DNA from: Massilia sp. METH4
Lineage (GTDB): Bacteria > Pseudomonadota > Gammaproteobacteria > Burkholderiales > Burkholderiaceae_D
Assembly: GCF_037094685.1 (NCBI RefSeq)
Contig: NZ_CP146614.1
Span: 5,208,001 to 5,272,000, forward strand
DNA: 64,000 nucleotides
Direction: 5' to 3'
Shown: positions 17,584 through 30,033 of the stretch, piece by piece
Layout: each line of letters starts with the position of its first letter
Position numbering within the stretch: the stretch's first letter is position 1
Notes under the pieces: generated by a model
Database searches by the model: none
The model's input: only the letters and a program-made list of their open reading frames with translations
What the model was told of the DNA's origin: nothing
Program-made: the position numbers and the translations under genes

Positions 17584-18062
17584 GCCCAGCAGGGCGCAAA
17601 GGCGTAGCAAGCCCCCGCGGATGGTTTGCAACCCCTAGGCATGTGCCGGGGCTTGGCGGTCTGCTAGCTTCAGGGTCGCGCGGGTATTTCAGACTATTCT
17701 CTGGAACCTCTCACCGAGTGCAACCCGTGTACGTGTAGAGGGCCAAGCGCGGCCTTCAGTGGTGGGCGTGTCGCAAGGCGTGCATTCCCTTTGCTGCCTT
17801 GCTAGCTTCGTCGAATTTTAGCGCGCCGCCCTACAAGGACGGGCGCGAAGACGAACCGGGGGAGCCGGCGCTTAAGGACAAGCTCGCACCTGACGATCGG
17901 CGCGTTGCTCTTGTCAACGTCAGATTGGTATTCCCACGCGTCGACAGACGCCCGCCCAAGGCGCTTTTGGTGTTCCCCGAGCATGCACTGGTATTCCGCG
18001 ATTTACGGCCCTGCTGGCCACGACAGTGACTTGAATCTCGGGTCAGCTCCGGCATGACGATG
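17584..18062. other. Gene-poor, lower-GC stretch before thyA
   Basis: 479 bases without a believable gene. Short open frames at 17799-18029 lack ribosome sites and recognisable content. A loose hairpin (AAGCCCC near 17610 with GGGGCTT near 17650) is present but has no T-run. The strand contains the 3' side of thyA at its right end. Nothing else is supported. Confidence 0.55.
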
Positions 18063-19034
18063 TCACACCGCCATCGGCGCCGTCAACGGCGGATGATGCC
18101 GATACCCCTCCAGGCTGAAGTCCGACGGCTCGATCTTCTCCAGCCATTCCGGCTCGTACTTGCCCGTCTTGGCAAACTCGGGCACGCGATCGGCGATCAC
18201 CAGGCGCGGCGATTCGTACGGCTCGCGCTTCAGCTGCTCCTGCACCATCTCCATGTGATTCTCATAGATGTGCGCATCGCCGATGAAATAGGTGAACCAG
18301 CGCGGTGTGTAGCCCGTCAGGCGCCCGACGAGGTGCAGCAGCGCCGCGCCTTCGGCGATATTGAATGGCGTGCCCAGCCCGATGTCGTTGCTGCGCACGT
18401 ACAGGCACAGCGAAATCTCTTTCGTCGTGGCGTTCGGGATGAACTGGTACAGCAGGTGGCAGGCGGGCAGGGCGACCTGGTCCAGCACGGCAGGGTTCCA
18501 GCCGTGGAACAGGATACGCCGGCTGGACGGGTTGTTGACGATGGTGTCCAGGCATTCGCGCAGCTGGTCGATGGCCTTGTACAGCAGGACTTTTTCCACA
18601 CCGTTCTCGACGATGGGCGCGACTTCCGTGAAACCGTTGCGGCGCGCGTCTTCGCGCTGCGCGGTGGCGGCCGCCTCGATCACCTTGTAGCCGGGCCACT
18701 GGCGCCACTGCACGCCGTAGACAGGGCCGAGGTCGTCGACGCCTTCGCGGTACGGGTTGGCCAGCCATTGGGCGTTCTCGTTGGCATTCTGGTCCCATAC
18801 CTTGCAGCCCAGCGCGCGGAAGTCGGCCGCGCTGCGCGAGGCGCGCAGGAAGGCGCACAGTTCGCCGACGACCGACTTGAAGGCCAGCCGCTTCGTCGTT
18901 ACGGCCGGGAAGCCCTGCGCCAGATCGAAGCGCATCATGGCGCCCGGCACGGAGAGCGTGCGGATGCCCGTGCGGTTGTCCTGCCACGTGCCCTGGGCGA
19001 GGACGGTTTCGATCAGTTGCTGGTACTGCTGCAT
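18063..19034 (-). CDS. thyA: Thymidylate synthase
   Basis: A 323-residue ThyA that makes dTMP from dUMP using methylene-tetrahydrofolate. The N-terminus ([39 protein letters not shown]) and active-site segment [10 protein letters not shown] with its nucleophilic Cys are intact, as are the nucleotide-binding [14 protein letters not shown] and DAHIYENH segments. It is longer than the 264-residue Escherichia coli enzyme because of an extra stretch of about 50 residues (around 125-175), a form also known in Lactobacillus. ATG at 19034. It is followed upstream by the helicase gene on the same strand with a 39-base gap. Confidence 0.97.
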   Translation of the reverse strand: MQQYQQLIETVLAQGTWQDNRTGIRTLSVPGAMMRFDLAQGFPAVTTKRLAFKSVVGELCAFLRASRSAADFRALGCKVWDQNANENAQWLANPYREGVDDLGPVYGVQWRQWPGYKVIEAAATAQREDARRNGFTEVAPIVENGVEKVLLYKAIDQLRECLDTIVNNPSSRRILFHGWNPAVLDQVALPACHLLYQFIPNATTKEISLCLYVRSNDIGLGTPFNIAEGAALLHLVGRLTGYTPRWFTYFIGDAHIYENHMEMVQEQLKREPYESPRLVIADRVPEFAKTGKYEPEWLEKIEPSDFSLEGYRHHPPLTAPMAV

Positions 19035-19073
19035 GTGCGGTGCTCCGGAAAATAAATGGTCGATTTTATCAGG

Positions 19074-20510
19074 TCAGCGCTTCTTCGCTGGCCGTGCGAC
19101 TGCCTTGGCGGCAGCCTTGGCCGCCGACTTCGCGCCGCGGCCCGCCGCGACCACGACGGTGCCCTGCGGAATGCGCCTGGCGGGCTTGGCCGCCTCGCGC
19201 GGCGCCTGGCCAAAGCCGCCGGCGGGACGCGGCGCGGCCGGCGTCTTCGCCCCGGGCGCGGCGGGCTTGCCGGCAGCGGAGTTCATGGGCGCCGGCCCGC
19301 CCGTGCGAGGCTTGCCCGCAGGCTTGCGCGTCGCGGCCTGGGCTGGTTTGCTCGGCGTACCGGTCGACGGAACCCGGTGATCCGCTTCGAACCCCGGTAC
19401 TTCCTCGCGCGGCAGCACCTGCTTGATCAACACCTCGATGGCCCGCAGCAGCTCCACTTCATCGGCCGCCACCAGCGAGATCGCCTCGCCCGTGGCGCCG
19501 GCGCGGCCGGTGCGGCCGATGCGGTGCACATAGTCCTCGGCCACGGTGGGGAGGTCGTGGTTGACCACCAGCGGCAGGCCGGCGATATCGAGGCCGCGCG
19601 CGGCGACGTCGGTGGCGACGAGGACCTGCACATCCTGCTCCTTGAAACGGGCCAGCGCCTTCAGGCGCGCCGGCTGCGGCTTGTCGCCGTGGATGGCGTC
19701 GGCGCGGATGCCTTCCTCCTGCAACAGGCCGACCAACTGGTCCACGCCTTTACGGGTCTTGGCGAACACCAGCACCTGGCTCCAGCCCCGTTCGCGCAGC
19801 AGGTGCAGGAACAGATCCGGCTTGGACTTCTTGTCGGTGGTGATGACGAGCTGGCGCACCGTCTTTGCCGCCGCGTTGGCGGGGCTCGCCTGCACCGACA
19901 CGGGGTCGCGCAGCAGTTTCCCGGCCAGCGCGCGAATCGCTTCCGGGAACGTGGCCGAGAACAGCAAGGTCTGGCGTTCGGCCGGCAACGCGGCGAACAC
20001 GGCATCGAGGTCGGCGGCGAAGCCCAGGTCGAGCATGCGGTCCGCCTCGTCCAGCACCAGGGTTTGCAGCTGGGCGAAGGTGAGGGCGCCCTGGCGCTGC
20101 AGGTCGAGCAGGCGCCCCGGTGTCGCCACCAGCACGTCCAGCCCTTTGCGAAGCTTGTTCACCTGCGGTTCGATCGGCACGCCGCCGTAGGCGACGCCGA
20201 AGCGCAGCGGCACGTGCGCGCCGTACTTGCGGAAGCTGCCGTACACCTGTTCGGCCAGTTCGCGCGTGGGCGCCAGCACGAGGCAGCGCACGCCCAACGG
20301 TTCGACGGCGCCTTCCAGCGTGAGGCGATTGAGCAGCGGCAGCGCGAAGCCGGCCGTCTTGCCGGTGCCGGTCTGCGCGGCGGCCATCAGGTCGCGCCCG
20401 GCCAGCACGGCGGGAATGGCCTGGCGCTGCACCGGCGTCGGTTCGTCGTAGCCCAGCTCGTCCAGGGCGCGCAGCAGCGGGTCGATCAGTTTCAGGGAAC
20501 GGAAGGTCAC
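19074..20510 (-). CDS. DEAD-box RNA helicase, RhlE-like
   Basis: A 478-residue ATP-dependent RNA helicase. Motifs in order: Q motif region (PTPVQRQAIPAVLAGRDLMA), Walker A AAQTGTGKT, PTRELAEQ, DEAD (VLDEADRMLDLGF), SAT (LFSATFPEAI), ATDVAARGLDIAG and HRIGRTGRAG. The last 110 residues are a disordered Lys/Ala/Pro-rich tail, as in RhlE proteins, likely to bind RNA. The start is a GTG at 20510 in a GTGA overlap with the threonine aldolase stop, with a GGAGG site upstream; the longer reading upstream is a shadow. Role: ribosome assembly or mRNA decay in the cold, by family. Confidence 0.92.
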   Translation of the reverse strand: MTFRSLKLIDPLLRALDELGYDEPTPVQRQAIPAVLAGRDLMAAAQTGTGKTAGFALPLLNRLTLEGAVEPLGVRCLVLAPTRELAEQVYGSFRKYGAHVPLRFGVAYGGVPIEPQVNKLRKGLDVLVATPGRLLDLQRQGALTFAQLQTLVLDEADRMLDLGFAADLDAVFAALPAERQTLLFSATFPEAIRALAGKLLRDPVSVQASPANAAAKTVRQLVITTDKKSKPDLFLHLLRERGWSQVLVFAKTRKGVDQLVGLLQEEGIRADAIHGDKPQPARLKALARFKEQDVQVLVATDVAARGLDIAGLPLVVNHDLPTVAEDYVHRIGRTGRAGATGEAISLVAADEVELLRAIEVLIKQVLPREEVPGFEADHRVPSTGTPSKPAQAATRKPAGKPRTGGPAPMNSAAGKPAAPGAKTPAAPRPAGGFGQAPREAAKPARRIPQGTVVVAAGRGAKSAAKAAAKAVARPAKKR

Positions 20511-21590
20511 AGCGCCGCCTCCAGTGCCCCGTTCCACGCGACTAGCGCGGCATGCACTGCTTCGTCGGGCAGGTCCAGCAGGTTGTCGCCCACATACCAT
20601 TCCGTGTAGCAGCTGCCGTCCAGCTGCGCATGGTGGACGGCATTGTGCAGCCAGATGCGGTGTTCGCGGGCGATGTCGTTGCGGATTTCCAGTGCGCGCT
20701 CGCGTTCCACCGGGATATGCAGGTGGAACAGGTTGGCATGCGGCCGGGCCGGATTCACGCGCAGCATCGGATAGGCGCGCAGCGCTTCGAACAGCCATTG
20801 CGTGCGGCGGAACAGCGCCGGCATGGCGGCCAGCCGGGCATCGATCTGCATGGCGGCGGCCACGACGTACGGCGTGCGGTGGATGACGCTGCCACCCTGG
20901 CGGCGGTACCATTCCTGCGCCCGCGCGACGAAGCCGGCGCTGCCGGCCAGCATGGCGCCGCCGATGCCGCCGATGCCCTTGTACAGCGAGGTGTACACGG
21001 TATCGAAGCCGGCGGCGACCTCCGCGGGCGCGCGGCCGTAGCCGGCGGCCGCTTCCCACAGCCGGGCGCCATCCATGTGCAGGTGCGTATTCGTGTCGCG
21101 GCAATGCGCCTTGATCGCTTCCAGCTCGTGCCAGGCCGGCGACATGCCGCCGATCTCGCGCGCCGGCAATTCCACCGACACGGCGCCCAGGTGGTCGGGG
21201 ATGGCCTTCAGGTCGTCCACCGTGAAGGGCCGGTAAGGGCTGCCCACCTGCAACGCGTGGAAGTGATCCAGCAACTGGTGGTTGCCCCGTTCATGCTTGA
21301 GGATGTGCGCCGTCGTGTGCAGCCCGACGAGGCGGCTGCCGCGGTCGCCGCACGCCAGCCGCAACGCCGTAGCCTGGGCCATCGTGCCCGTGATGCAGAA
21401 CGTGGCCGCTTCCTTGCCCAGCAGCGCGGCGGTTTTGCGCTCCAGTGCCTGGATCAGTTCACCCTCGCCATACAGGTCATGCGCGACGCCGTGTTCCCCG
21501 CACCATGCGGCCATGGCGGCGAAGGCTTGCGCGGGCGTCTGTTGGCGGTGGCCCGGCAGCACGACCGTGCATTGCTGGCGCAGTTCGGCT

Positions 21591-21598
<8 letters not shown>
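20507..21598 (-). CDS. Low-specificity L-threonine aldolase-type PLP enzyme
   Basis: A 363-residue fold-type I PLP enzyme of the threonine aldolase/beta-eliminating lyase family, which splits threonine to glycine and acetaldehyde. Seen: GKEAATFCITGTMAQATALR, HTTAHILKHE, THLHMDGARLWEAAA with the PLP-binding Asp, and TSLYKGIGGIGGAML with the PLP lysine. The start is uncertain. ATG 21598 (MTEAEL) overlaps the ABC gene stop by eight bases and matches the usual family length; ATGs at 21613 and 21619 are possible and none has a strong ribosome site. It is coupled to the helicase gene by GTGA. Confidence 0.88.
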
Positions 21599-23438
<1,840 letters not shown>

Positions 23439-23458
23439 CTGGGTAGCTATTGGTTTTT

Positions 23459-24535
23459 CTAGAGTTTCATCGCGCGGACATAGCCCGTCAGCTCGAGGTA
23501 GGCGCGGCCCACGCGCTTGCCGTCGCGGCTGACGGTGACCGCGCCTTCCCAGTACACGGCGCCCGTCGAGCGGCGCGAATCGAGTTCCTGGTCGGGCTGC
23601 AGCGGGTCGAGCTGCCAGGCGGTGCCGCCCGTGTCGACGGTGACGGCGACCGGGTATTCGGCCCCGGTCCGGGGCGAACGCCAGCGCGTGCGCGGCGTGA
23701 ACGTCACATCGTCGGGGCCGAAATGCGTGATCTTACCGGATGCGTCGCGCCACGTCGCGTGGGCCCACATCTTACCACCGGCCTTGTTCCGGATGCGGAA
23801 GGCCATCAGCGCGCCGCCATCGTCGAGATTCGCGCCCACCCAGTCCCAGCCGGCGGCCTGCGGGTCGAGCACCTGGCTGGACCATTCGTGGTCGAGCCAA
23901 GTCACGCCCGTCACGCTCGTGCGCTTGCCGTCGGCGCCGACGATCGTACCGGAAGTCTTCAGGTGCGGTTCGCTGTAGTAATAGCTGGCCTGCTCCGGGC
24001 GCGCGCCTTTCTGCGAATAGCCGCCGCGCCCCTGCAGCAGCACCGGCTGGGTGGGTTCCAGCACGAGTTCGAGCGCGAAGCCCGCCGCGGGAAGGGTCAC
24101 CCGATAGCGCCCGTCTGCGCCGCGCTTCATGCGCCAGTCGTCCAGCTTCACGTCGGTATCCGCTTCGGCGGCATAGGCCAGGCCGAGGCCGGCGCGGGCG
24201 CTGCGTTCGTCGTGCAGCAGCTTGCCTTGCGCCGCGTCGGACAGCGCCGCGTGGCCGATGATGAGCTGCTTGGGCGCGAACTTGCTGGGGTTGGCGTCGT
24301 CGGTCTCCGTGCGGCTCCTGAAGAACGTCACCTGGTAGCCGACCGACTTGCCCTCGGCCGTCGTCAGCCACCCGGTCGCATACCACCATTCGGTACGGAA
24401 CGACGGATGCGCGCCGAAGTCGCGCGGGAACGCGAGTCGCTTGCCGTTCTCCAGCGGCAGCACCGGCGAAAACACGGGCGGCGCCGCGAGCAGCGGGGCG
24501 GCAAGGGCCAGCAGCAGGATGAGAATAAGGCGCAT
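23459..24535 (-). CDS. AttH / carotenoid hydratase-like lipocalin-domain protein
   Basis: A 358-residue exported protein with a hydrophobic signal (MRLILILLLALAAPLLA) and the two-domain lipocalin-like fold of AttH/CrtC proteins. Landmarks are HPSFRTEWWYATGWL near residue 47, ASYYYSEPHL in the middle, WLDHEWSSQVL and WDWVGANLDDGGALMAF in the second half. Function is not established; relatives are coded with FtsX-type permeases and are thought to handle a lipid or hydrophobic ligand in the periplasm. Its start overlaps the permease stop by one base (TGATG), a strong sign of a shared role. Confidence 0.85.
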   Translation of the reverse strand: MRLILILLLALAAPLLAAPPVFSPVLPLENGKRLAFPRDFGAHPSFRTEWWYATGWLTTAEGKSVGYQVTFFRSRTETDDANPSKFAPKQLIIGHAALSDAAQGKLLHDERSARAGLGLAYAAEADTDVKLDDWRMKRGADGRYRVTLPAAGFALELVLEPTQPVLLQGRGGYSQKGARPEQASYYYSEPHLKTSGTIVGADGKRTSVTGVTWLDHEWSSQVLDPQAAGWDWVGANLDDGGALMAFRIRNKAGGKMWAHATWRDASGKITHFGPDDVTFTPRTRWRSPRTGAEYPVAVTVDTGGTAWQLDPLQPDQELDSRRSTGAVYWEGAVTVSRDGKRVGRAYLELTGYVRAMKL

Positions 24536-27099
24536 CACCAGTCCTCCCGCACGGCGCGGATCGGGCCGCCGGACAGGGCCTGCCTGCCCGATGCCAGGGC
24601 CGTGAGCATGCTGGCCACCAGCAGCGCGCCGGCCACGGCACCCAGCAGCGGCCACGGATAATGCATCTGCATCGTCCAGTGGAATGATTGCGGGTTCACG
24701 ACGTGGACGAGGATCAGGCTGATCGCCCAGCCGAGCACGAAGCCGGTGGCGATGCCCAGCGCCGTCAGCGCGCCGCCTTCGAAGGCGAGGATGCCGAGGA
24801 TCTGCCCGCGCGTGACGCCGATGTGACGCAGCATGCCGAATTCACGCGCGCGGGCCAGCGTCTGCGCCGAGAACGTGGCCGCCACGCCGAACAGGCCGAT
24901 GACGATGGCGATTGCTTCCAGCAGGTACGTGACGGCGAAGCTGCGGTCGAAGATGCGCAGCGACAGGGCGCGGATCGCCGACGGCGCCTCGACTTCCAGC
25001 GTGCCGCCGAAGGGCAGCCGCCGCAAGGCTTCGGTGGCGTCGGCCGTGCTCACGCCGCGGTCCAGCCACAGCGCGGCGTCGCTGGCGTCGCGGTCGCCCG
25101 TCAGGCGCATGTAGTCGGCGCGTTCGATCAGCACGGCGCCGGAAACGCGCGCGTAATCGCGCCAGATGCCGGCCACGAAGAAGGGCACGGCGCGACCGGC
25201 CAGGGGCAGCGGCAGCGTGTCGCCGGGGCGGATGCGGTACAGGTCCGCCATCGCTTCGGACACCCAGGCGCGCGGCAGCGCATTGCCGCGCTGCGCCGCC
25301 CCGTCGCCTACGAGGACCATCGCTTTTTCCGGCTGCGCGGGATCGATGTCGCGGGCGAGTAGCGCCACGTTGGGCCGGTCGGGTGCCAGCGACACGGAGC
25401 GCAGGCGCAGGAATTCGGCCCGCGCGATGCCGGGAGCGGCACGGATCGCTTCCTGTTCGCGTGGCGCGAGGCCGGCGGTGGCGCCGGCGCTGGCGATGCG
25501 CGCATACAGGTCGGCCGGCAGCACCTGCAGGATCCAGTTGTCGACCGACACGCGGAAGCTGGCCACCATGATCGCCATGGCCACCATCAGCGAAAAGCTC
25601 GACAGCACGCCGCCCAGCGCGATGCCGGCCTGGCCGGATGCGTTGGAGAGGCGCGCCAGCGTCAACGTCGGCACCGTGGGAATCGCTGCGCGCCCGGCGG
25701 TGGCCGCCGTCCAGCGCGCGTGCGCGAAGCGGAATGCCGTGGCGGCGATGCGCGGCATCAGGGCGATGCCGCCGATCAGCATCAGGGCGATGGACAGGTA
25801 GCCGAAGATGGGCAATTCCATCACGGGCGGCAACTGCGACAGCAGGGCCGCAAGTGCCAGGCAGGCCAGCGCGGGCCAGGGGCGGGACAGGCGGCGCAGC
25901 GCCACTTCGTCCGCGCCGGACTTCAGCGCGATGGCCGGGGCGGCGCGCGCCGCTTCCCAGGCCGGCGCCGCACAGCCGAGGAGGGCCACGCCGATGCCGA
26001 GGCCGAAATACACGAGGGCGGCGATGGGCGTGAACTGCACTTCCGGCCGTACGCCAGCGAAGTAGCCGGCCCCGAGGTCGCCGCCGAAGAAGCGCAGCGC
26101 CACGGCCGCGATCGCATAGCCGCCGGCGATACCCGCCGATGCGCCGATCACGCCCAGCGTGGCCCCTTCGACCAGCACCTGGCGCAGCAGCTGGCGTCGC
26201 TCCAGGCCCAGCACGCGCAGCAGCGCGAACTGGCTGCGGCGGCGCATCACGGACAGGGCCTGCGTGGAAAACACGAGGAAGGCGCCGGTGAACAGCGCGA
26301 CGAGGGCCAGCACGCTGAGGTTCACCCGGTAGGCGCGGCTCATATTGCTGGTGCGGCTTTCCTGGTCGGCGTCGTTCGGCTGTCCCACGCGGAAACGGCC
26401 CGGATAGTCGCGCGCCAGTTCCTGCGCCAGCGTGCGCTGGAAGGCATTGCGGTCGACGCCGTCGCGCAATTTCAGGTCCACGCGCGAGAGCTTGCCGAGG
26501 CGGTCGAAGCGCCACTGCGCCGCGCCGATGTCCATCACGGCCAGGCGCTGGCCCACGCGCGCGCGCTGCAGCGAGCCGGCCACGCGCAGCGTGATCGTGC
26601 CGGTGCCCGCCATGAAGACGATCGAACCGCCGGCTTTCGCATCGAGCCATTGCTGCGCAGCCGGCGACAGGAACAGCGCGTCGCTGGCCAGCGTGTCGAT
26701 TGCGACGCCGCTCTCCGGCGCGCCGATCAGGTCGGGCGCGATGTAGCCGACCCGGAACACGTCCAGGCCGAGTATTTTCAAGGGCTCGCGCCCGCCCGGC
26801 AGCGAGGCGTTGATCTCGAGCACCGGCGAGGCGACCGCCACTTCGGGCCGCGCGGCCAGGCGGGGGTAGATGTCTTCGTCGAACAGGGGTTCGGCGCCGG
26901 ACACCTGCACGTCGGCCTGGCCGGACAGGCTTTGCACGGCCGCCGAAAATTCATTGAACGCCGCGGCGTTGATGAGGTGGATGGCGAAACCGAGCGCGAC
27001 GCCGACGGCGATCGCGGCGATGGCGGTGAGGGCGCGGACCGGGTGCGCCCGCCATTCGCCCAGCAGCAGCCAGCGGGAGAGAACACGGAACGACGTCAC
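24535..27099 (-). CDS. FtsX-family ABC transporter permease
   Basis: An 854-residue MacB/FtsX-type permease with one N-terminal span, a large periplasmic domain, three spans with the RRRSQFALLRVLGL coupling helix, a second periplasmic domain, and a final three-span block with ARAREFGMLRHIGVTRGQIL. The duplicated layout fits lipoprotein or lipid carriers of the LolCE/YbbP kind. The start is a GTG at 27099 in a GTGA overlap with the DUF4124 stop; the upstream Arg-rich extension is a shadow. Oddity: the cognate ATPase, normally the next gene upstream, is absent here, so it must be supplied from elsewhere if the permease works. Confidence 0.9.
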   Translation of the reverse strand: MTSFRVLSRWLLLGEWRAHPVRALTAIAAIAVGVALGFAIHLINAAAFNEFSAAVQSLSGQADVQVSGAEPLFDEDIYPRLAARPEVAVASPVLEINASLPGGREPLKILGLDVFRVGYIAPDLIGAPESGVAIDTLASDALFLSPAAQQWLDAKAGGSIVFMAGTGTITLRVAGSLQRARVGQRLAVMDIGAAQWRFDRLGKLSRVDLKLRDGVDRNAFQRTLAQELARDYPGRFRVGQPNDADQESRTSNMSRAYRVNLSVLALVALFTGAFLVFSTQALSVMRRRSQFALLRVLGLERRQLLRQVLVEGATLGVIGASAGIAGGYAIAAVALRFFGGDLGAGYFAGVRPEVQFTPIAALVYFGLGIGVALLGCAAPAWEAARAAPAIALKSGADEVALRRLSRPWPALACLALAALLSQLPPVMELPIFGYLSIALMLIGGIALMPRIAATAFRFAHARWTAATAGRAAIPTVPTLTLARLSNASGQAGIALGGVLSSFSLMVAMAIMVASFRVSVDNWILQVLPADLYARIASAGATAGLAPREQEAIRAAPGIARAEFLRLRSVSLAPDRPNVALLARDIDPAQPEKAMVLVGDGAAQRGNALPRAWVSEAMADLYRIRPGDTLPLPLAGRAVPFFVAGIWRDYARVSGAVLIERADYMRLTGDRDASDAALWLDRGVSTADATEALRRLPFGGTLEVEAPSAIRALSLRIFDRSFAVTYLLEAIAIVIGLFGVAATFSAQTLARAREFGMLRHIGVTRGQILGILAFEGGALTALGIATGFVLGWAISLILVHVVNPQSFHWTMQMHYPWPLLGAVAGALLVASMLTALASGRQALSGGPIRAVREDW

Positions 27100-27515
27100 T
27101 GGCACTCCGCCGCATGGCGCTCGGCGGCGCGGGCCGCTTTCAGCCGGGCCGCGTCGGCGCCTTGCGCGGTGGCGCGGCGCGCGTCGTCGGCCGCCCATTT
27201 GCTCGCGCGCTGCAATCTGGCGCACTGCTCGCGCCGCCGTGCGGCCTGGCGCTCACGGGCCGCATCGAGGCGGTCTTCCCGCGCTTCGCGGAGCTTGCGT
27301 TCCTGTTGCAGCCTGGCCGCCTCCACCTGCATGCGTTCCAGTTCGCCCGGTTCGGGCTGCATTGCCGGAGCGTCCTGCGCCTTCATGACGGTCTGCGTGC
27401 CGCGCGCGCATGGCGCCTCGCTGTACGTGACTTTCCCGCCGTCGACGCACTTGTACATCTGCGCGTGGGCGGGCAGGGCGGCCGCGAGGGAAGCAATGGC
27501 CAGGAGAACCCTCAC
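27096..27515 (-). CDS. DUF4124-domain exported protein
   Basis: A 139-residue protein with a signal peptide (MRVLLAIASLAAALPAHA, cleavage before QMYKC) and a short DUF4124 domain (MYKCVDGGKVTYSEAPCARG) with its two cysteines. The rest is a long Arg/Ala/Glu-rich helix that may be a coiled coil. The start codon is GTG at 27515, inside a GTGA overlap with the oxidase stop. DUF4124 proteins are common in betaproteobacteria; their role is unknown, perhaps at the cell envelope. Confidence 0.8.
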   Translation of the reverse strand: MRVLLAIASLAAALPAHAQMYKCVDGGKVTYSEAPCARGTQTVMKAQDAPAMQPEPGELERMQVEAARLQQERKLREAREDRLDAARERQAARRREQCARLQRASKWAADDARRATAQGADAARLKAARAAERHAAECQ

Positions 27516-28918
27516 AGGATCTTCCCGGGGTTCATGATGTTGGATGGGTCCAGCGCGGCCTTGATGGCCCGCATCAGGTTCAATTCCACTGGCGACTTGT
27601 AGCGCGCCAGTTCGTCGCGCTTGAGCGCGCCGATGCCGTGTTCGGCCGAGATCGAGCCGCCGAAGGCCACGACGGCGTCATGCACCACGCGATTGACGCT
27701 CTCCTGGTTGACGAGGAAGGCTTCGTTGCCGATGCCCGCCGGCGGCGCCACGTTGAAGTGCAGGTTGCCGTCGCCCAGGTGGCCGAAGCAGACCAGCCGG
27801 CAGCCCGGGAAGGCCTGTTGCAGCAGCGGTTCCGCATGGGCGATGAAATCGGCGATGCGCGAGACCGGCAGCGAGATATCGTGCTTGATGTTCTTGCCGT
27901 CCGCCGCCTGGGCCAGCGGAATGTGTTCGCGCAGTTGCCAAAGCCCGCGCGATTGCGCGACGGAGGTCGCGACCGCCGCGTCGCGCACGATGCCTGCCTC
28001 GTAGGCCGCGCCGATCGCGCCTTCGAGCAGGGCGACCGCATGCGCTTCCGATTCGCTGCTGGATATCTCCAGCAACGCGTATTCGGGATGCGGCCCGGCG
28101 AACGGGCGCGGCAGCTGCGGGAAATGCCTGGCCACGAGCTCCAGGCTGAACGCCGACATCAGCTCGAAGCCGGTCAGGCTGGCGCCGGCACGGTCCTGGA
28201 CCAGGGAGAGCAGCCGCAGCGCATCCGCCGGGGAAGCCAGGGCGGCCAGCGCCGTGATCGACGCCTTCGGCGCGGGGAACAGCTTCATCACGGCGCCGGT
28301 GATGATGCCCAGCGTGCCTTCCGCGCCGATGTACAGGTCGCGCAGGTCATAGCCGGTATTATCCTTGCGCAGGCCGCGCAGGCCCGACCAGATCTCGCCC
28401 TGCGGCGTGACGACCTCGAGGCCCAGGCACAGTTCCCGGGTGTTGCCGTAGCGTAGAACGCCCGTGCCGCCGGCATTCGTGGACAGGTTGCCGCCGATCG
28501 TGCAACTGCCTTCGGCGGCCAGCGACAGCGGGAACAGGCAGCCTTGCGCGGCGGCCGCTTCCTGCAACTGTTGCAGGATGACGCCGGCATCGACGGTGGC
28601 CGTGCGGTTGACGGGATCCAGCGCGCGGATGCGGTTCAGGCGCGCCAGCGACAGGACGACGGCGCTGCCGCTCGCATCGGGCACGCTGCCCAGCACCAGG
28701 CCGGTATTGCCGCCTTGCGGCACGACCGGCACGGCATCAAGCGCGCACAGGCGCACCAGTTGCGCGACTTCGTCGACGCTGCCCGGCCGCAGCACGGCGC
28801 GCGCGCTGCCCGTGAAGCGGCCGCGCCAGTCGCGCAGGAAGGGTGCCATGTCGGCGGGCGCGTCGAGCACGAAGGCGGCGCCGGCGATGGCGCGGCAGCG
28901 GTCCAGGAAGGCGCTCAT
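27512..28918 (-). CDS. FAD-linked D-2-hydroxyacid dehydrogenase (GlcD/DLD family)
   Basis: A 468-residue flavoenzyme of the vanillyl-alcohol-oxidase fold. The FAD-binding part holds AVPVVPQGGNTGLVLGSVP, a sequence LSLAAEGSCTIGGNLSTNAGGTGVLRYGNTRELCLGLEVV, and IGAEGTLGIITGAVMKLFP. The C-terminal cap holds CFGHLGDGNLHFNV, with likely metal-binding His residues, and SISAEHGIGALKRDELARYKSP. Relatives oxidise D-lactate, D-2-hydroxyglutarate or glycolate; the substrate cannot be fixed from sequence alone. Start ATG 28918; the end overlaps the DUF4124 start. Confidence 0.9.
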   Translation of the reverse strand: MSAFLDRCRAIAGAAFVLDAPADMAPFLRDWRGRFTGSARAVLRPGSVDEVAQLVRLCALDAVPVVPQGGNTGLVLGSVPDASGSAVVLSLARLNRIRALDPVNRTATVDAGVILQQLQEAAAAQGCLFPLSLAAEGSCTIGGNLSTNAGGTGVLRYGNTRELCLGLEVVTPQGEIWSGLRGLRKDNTGYDLRDLYIGAEGTLGIITGAVMKLFPAPKASITALAALASPADALRLLSLVQDRAGASLTGFELMSAFSLELVARHFPQLPRPFAGPHPEYALLEISSSESEAHAVALLEGAIGAAYEAGIVRDAAVATSVAQSRGLWQLREHIPLAQAADGKNIKHDISLPVSRIADFIAHAEPLLQQAFPGCRLVCFGHLGDGNLHFNVAPPAGIGNEAFLVNQESVNRVVHDAVVAFGGSISAEHGIGALKRDELARYKSPVELNLMRAIKAALDPSNIMNPGKIL

Positions 28919-28933
28919 TCGTTAGACAGCCAT

Positions 28934-29343
28934 CTATTTGCTGTGCCCGTTGCGGCTGCGCGCCACCTTGTCCAGCAGTTCCTGCGCGGCCTTCCTGGCA
29001 GCTCGTTTATATGGGTGCACGTACAGCAGCGCGCAGCAGAAGAATACGAGAACGAGGGCCGCTTCGCCCCAGCCAAGCCAGGGCATCGTCTGGTCGCTGT
29101 AGCCGCGCACCACGCCCTCGGCCAGGTAGGCGAGGATCATCATCGACGACCATTGCAGCGTGTACAGGTCGCGCTTGAGTACGCCTACCAGGGGGAACAG
29201 CAGCGGCACGGCCTTCAGCACCAGCCATGAGCCGCCCGGCTTCAGGGGCGCCAGCCAGGTTTCCCACAGCAGGCACCAGGCGATCAGCGCGGCCACGCTG
29301 GCCAGCGCTCCCCACCACAACACCTTTTGCCGGGTGCCGTTCA

Positions 29344-29344
<1 letters not shown>
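28934..29344 (-). CDS. DUF2069 membrane protein
   Basis: A 136-residue inner-membrane protein with about four spans: ALASVAALIAWCLLW, WLVLKAVPLLFPLVGVL, LQWSSMMILAYLAEGVVRGY and GEAALVLVFFCCALLYVHPYKR. The RDLYTLQWSSMMILAYLAEGVVR segment is the DUF2069 signature. Function is unknown. Its ATG overlaps the wrbA stop (TAATG), and this wrbA - DUF2069 pairing is known from many proteobacteria, so the two are translated together. Confidence 0.88.
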
Positions 29345-30021
<677 letters not shown>

Positions 30022-30033
30022 CTATACCAATAC

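Noticed and set aside
17799..18029. Open frame of 76 codons before thyA
   Set aside because: No ribosome site or recognisable content; similar short frames exist on both strands here.
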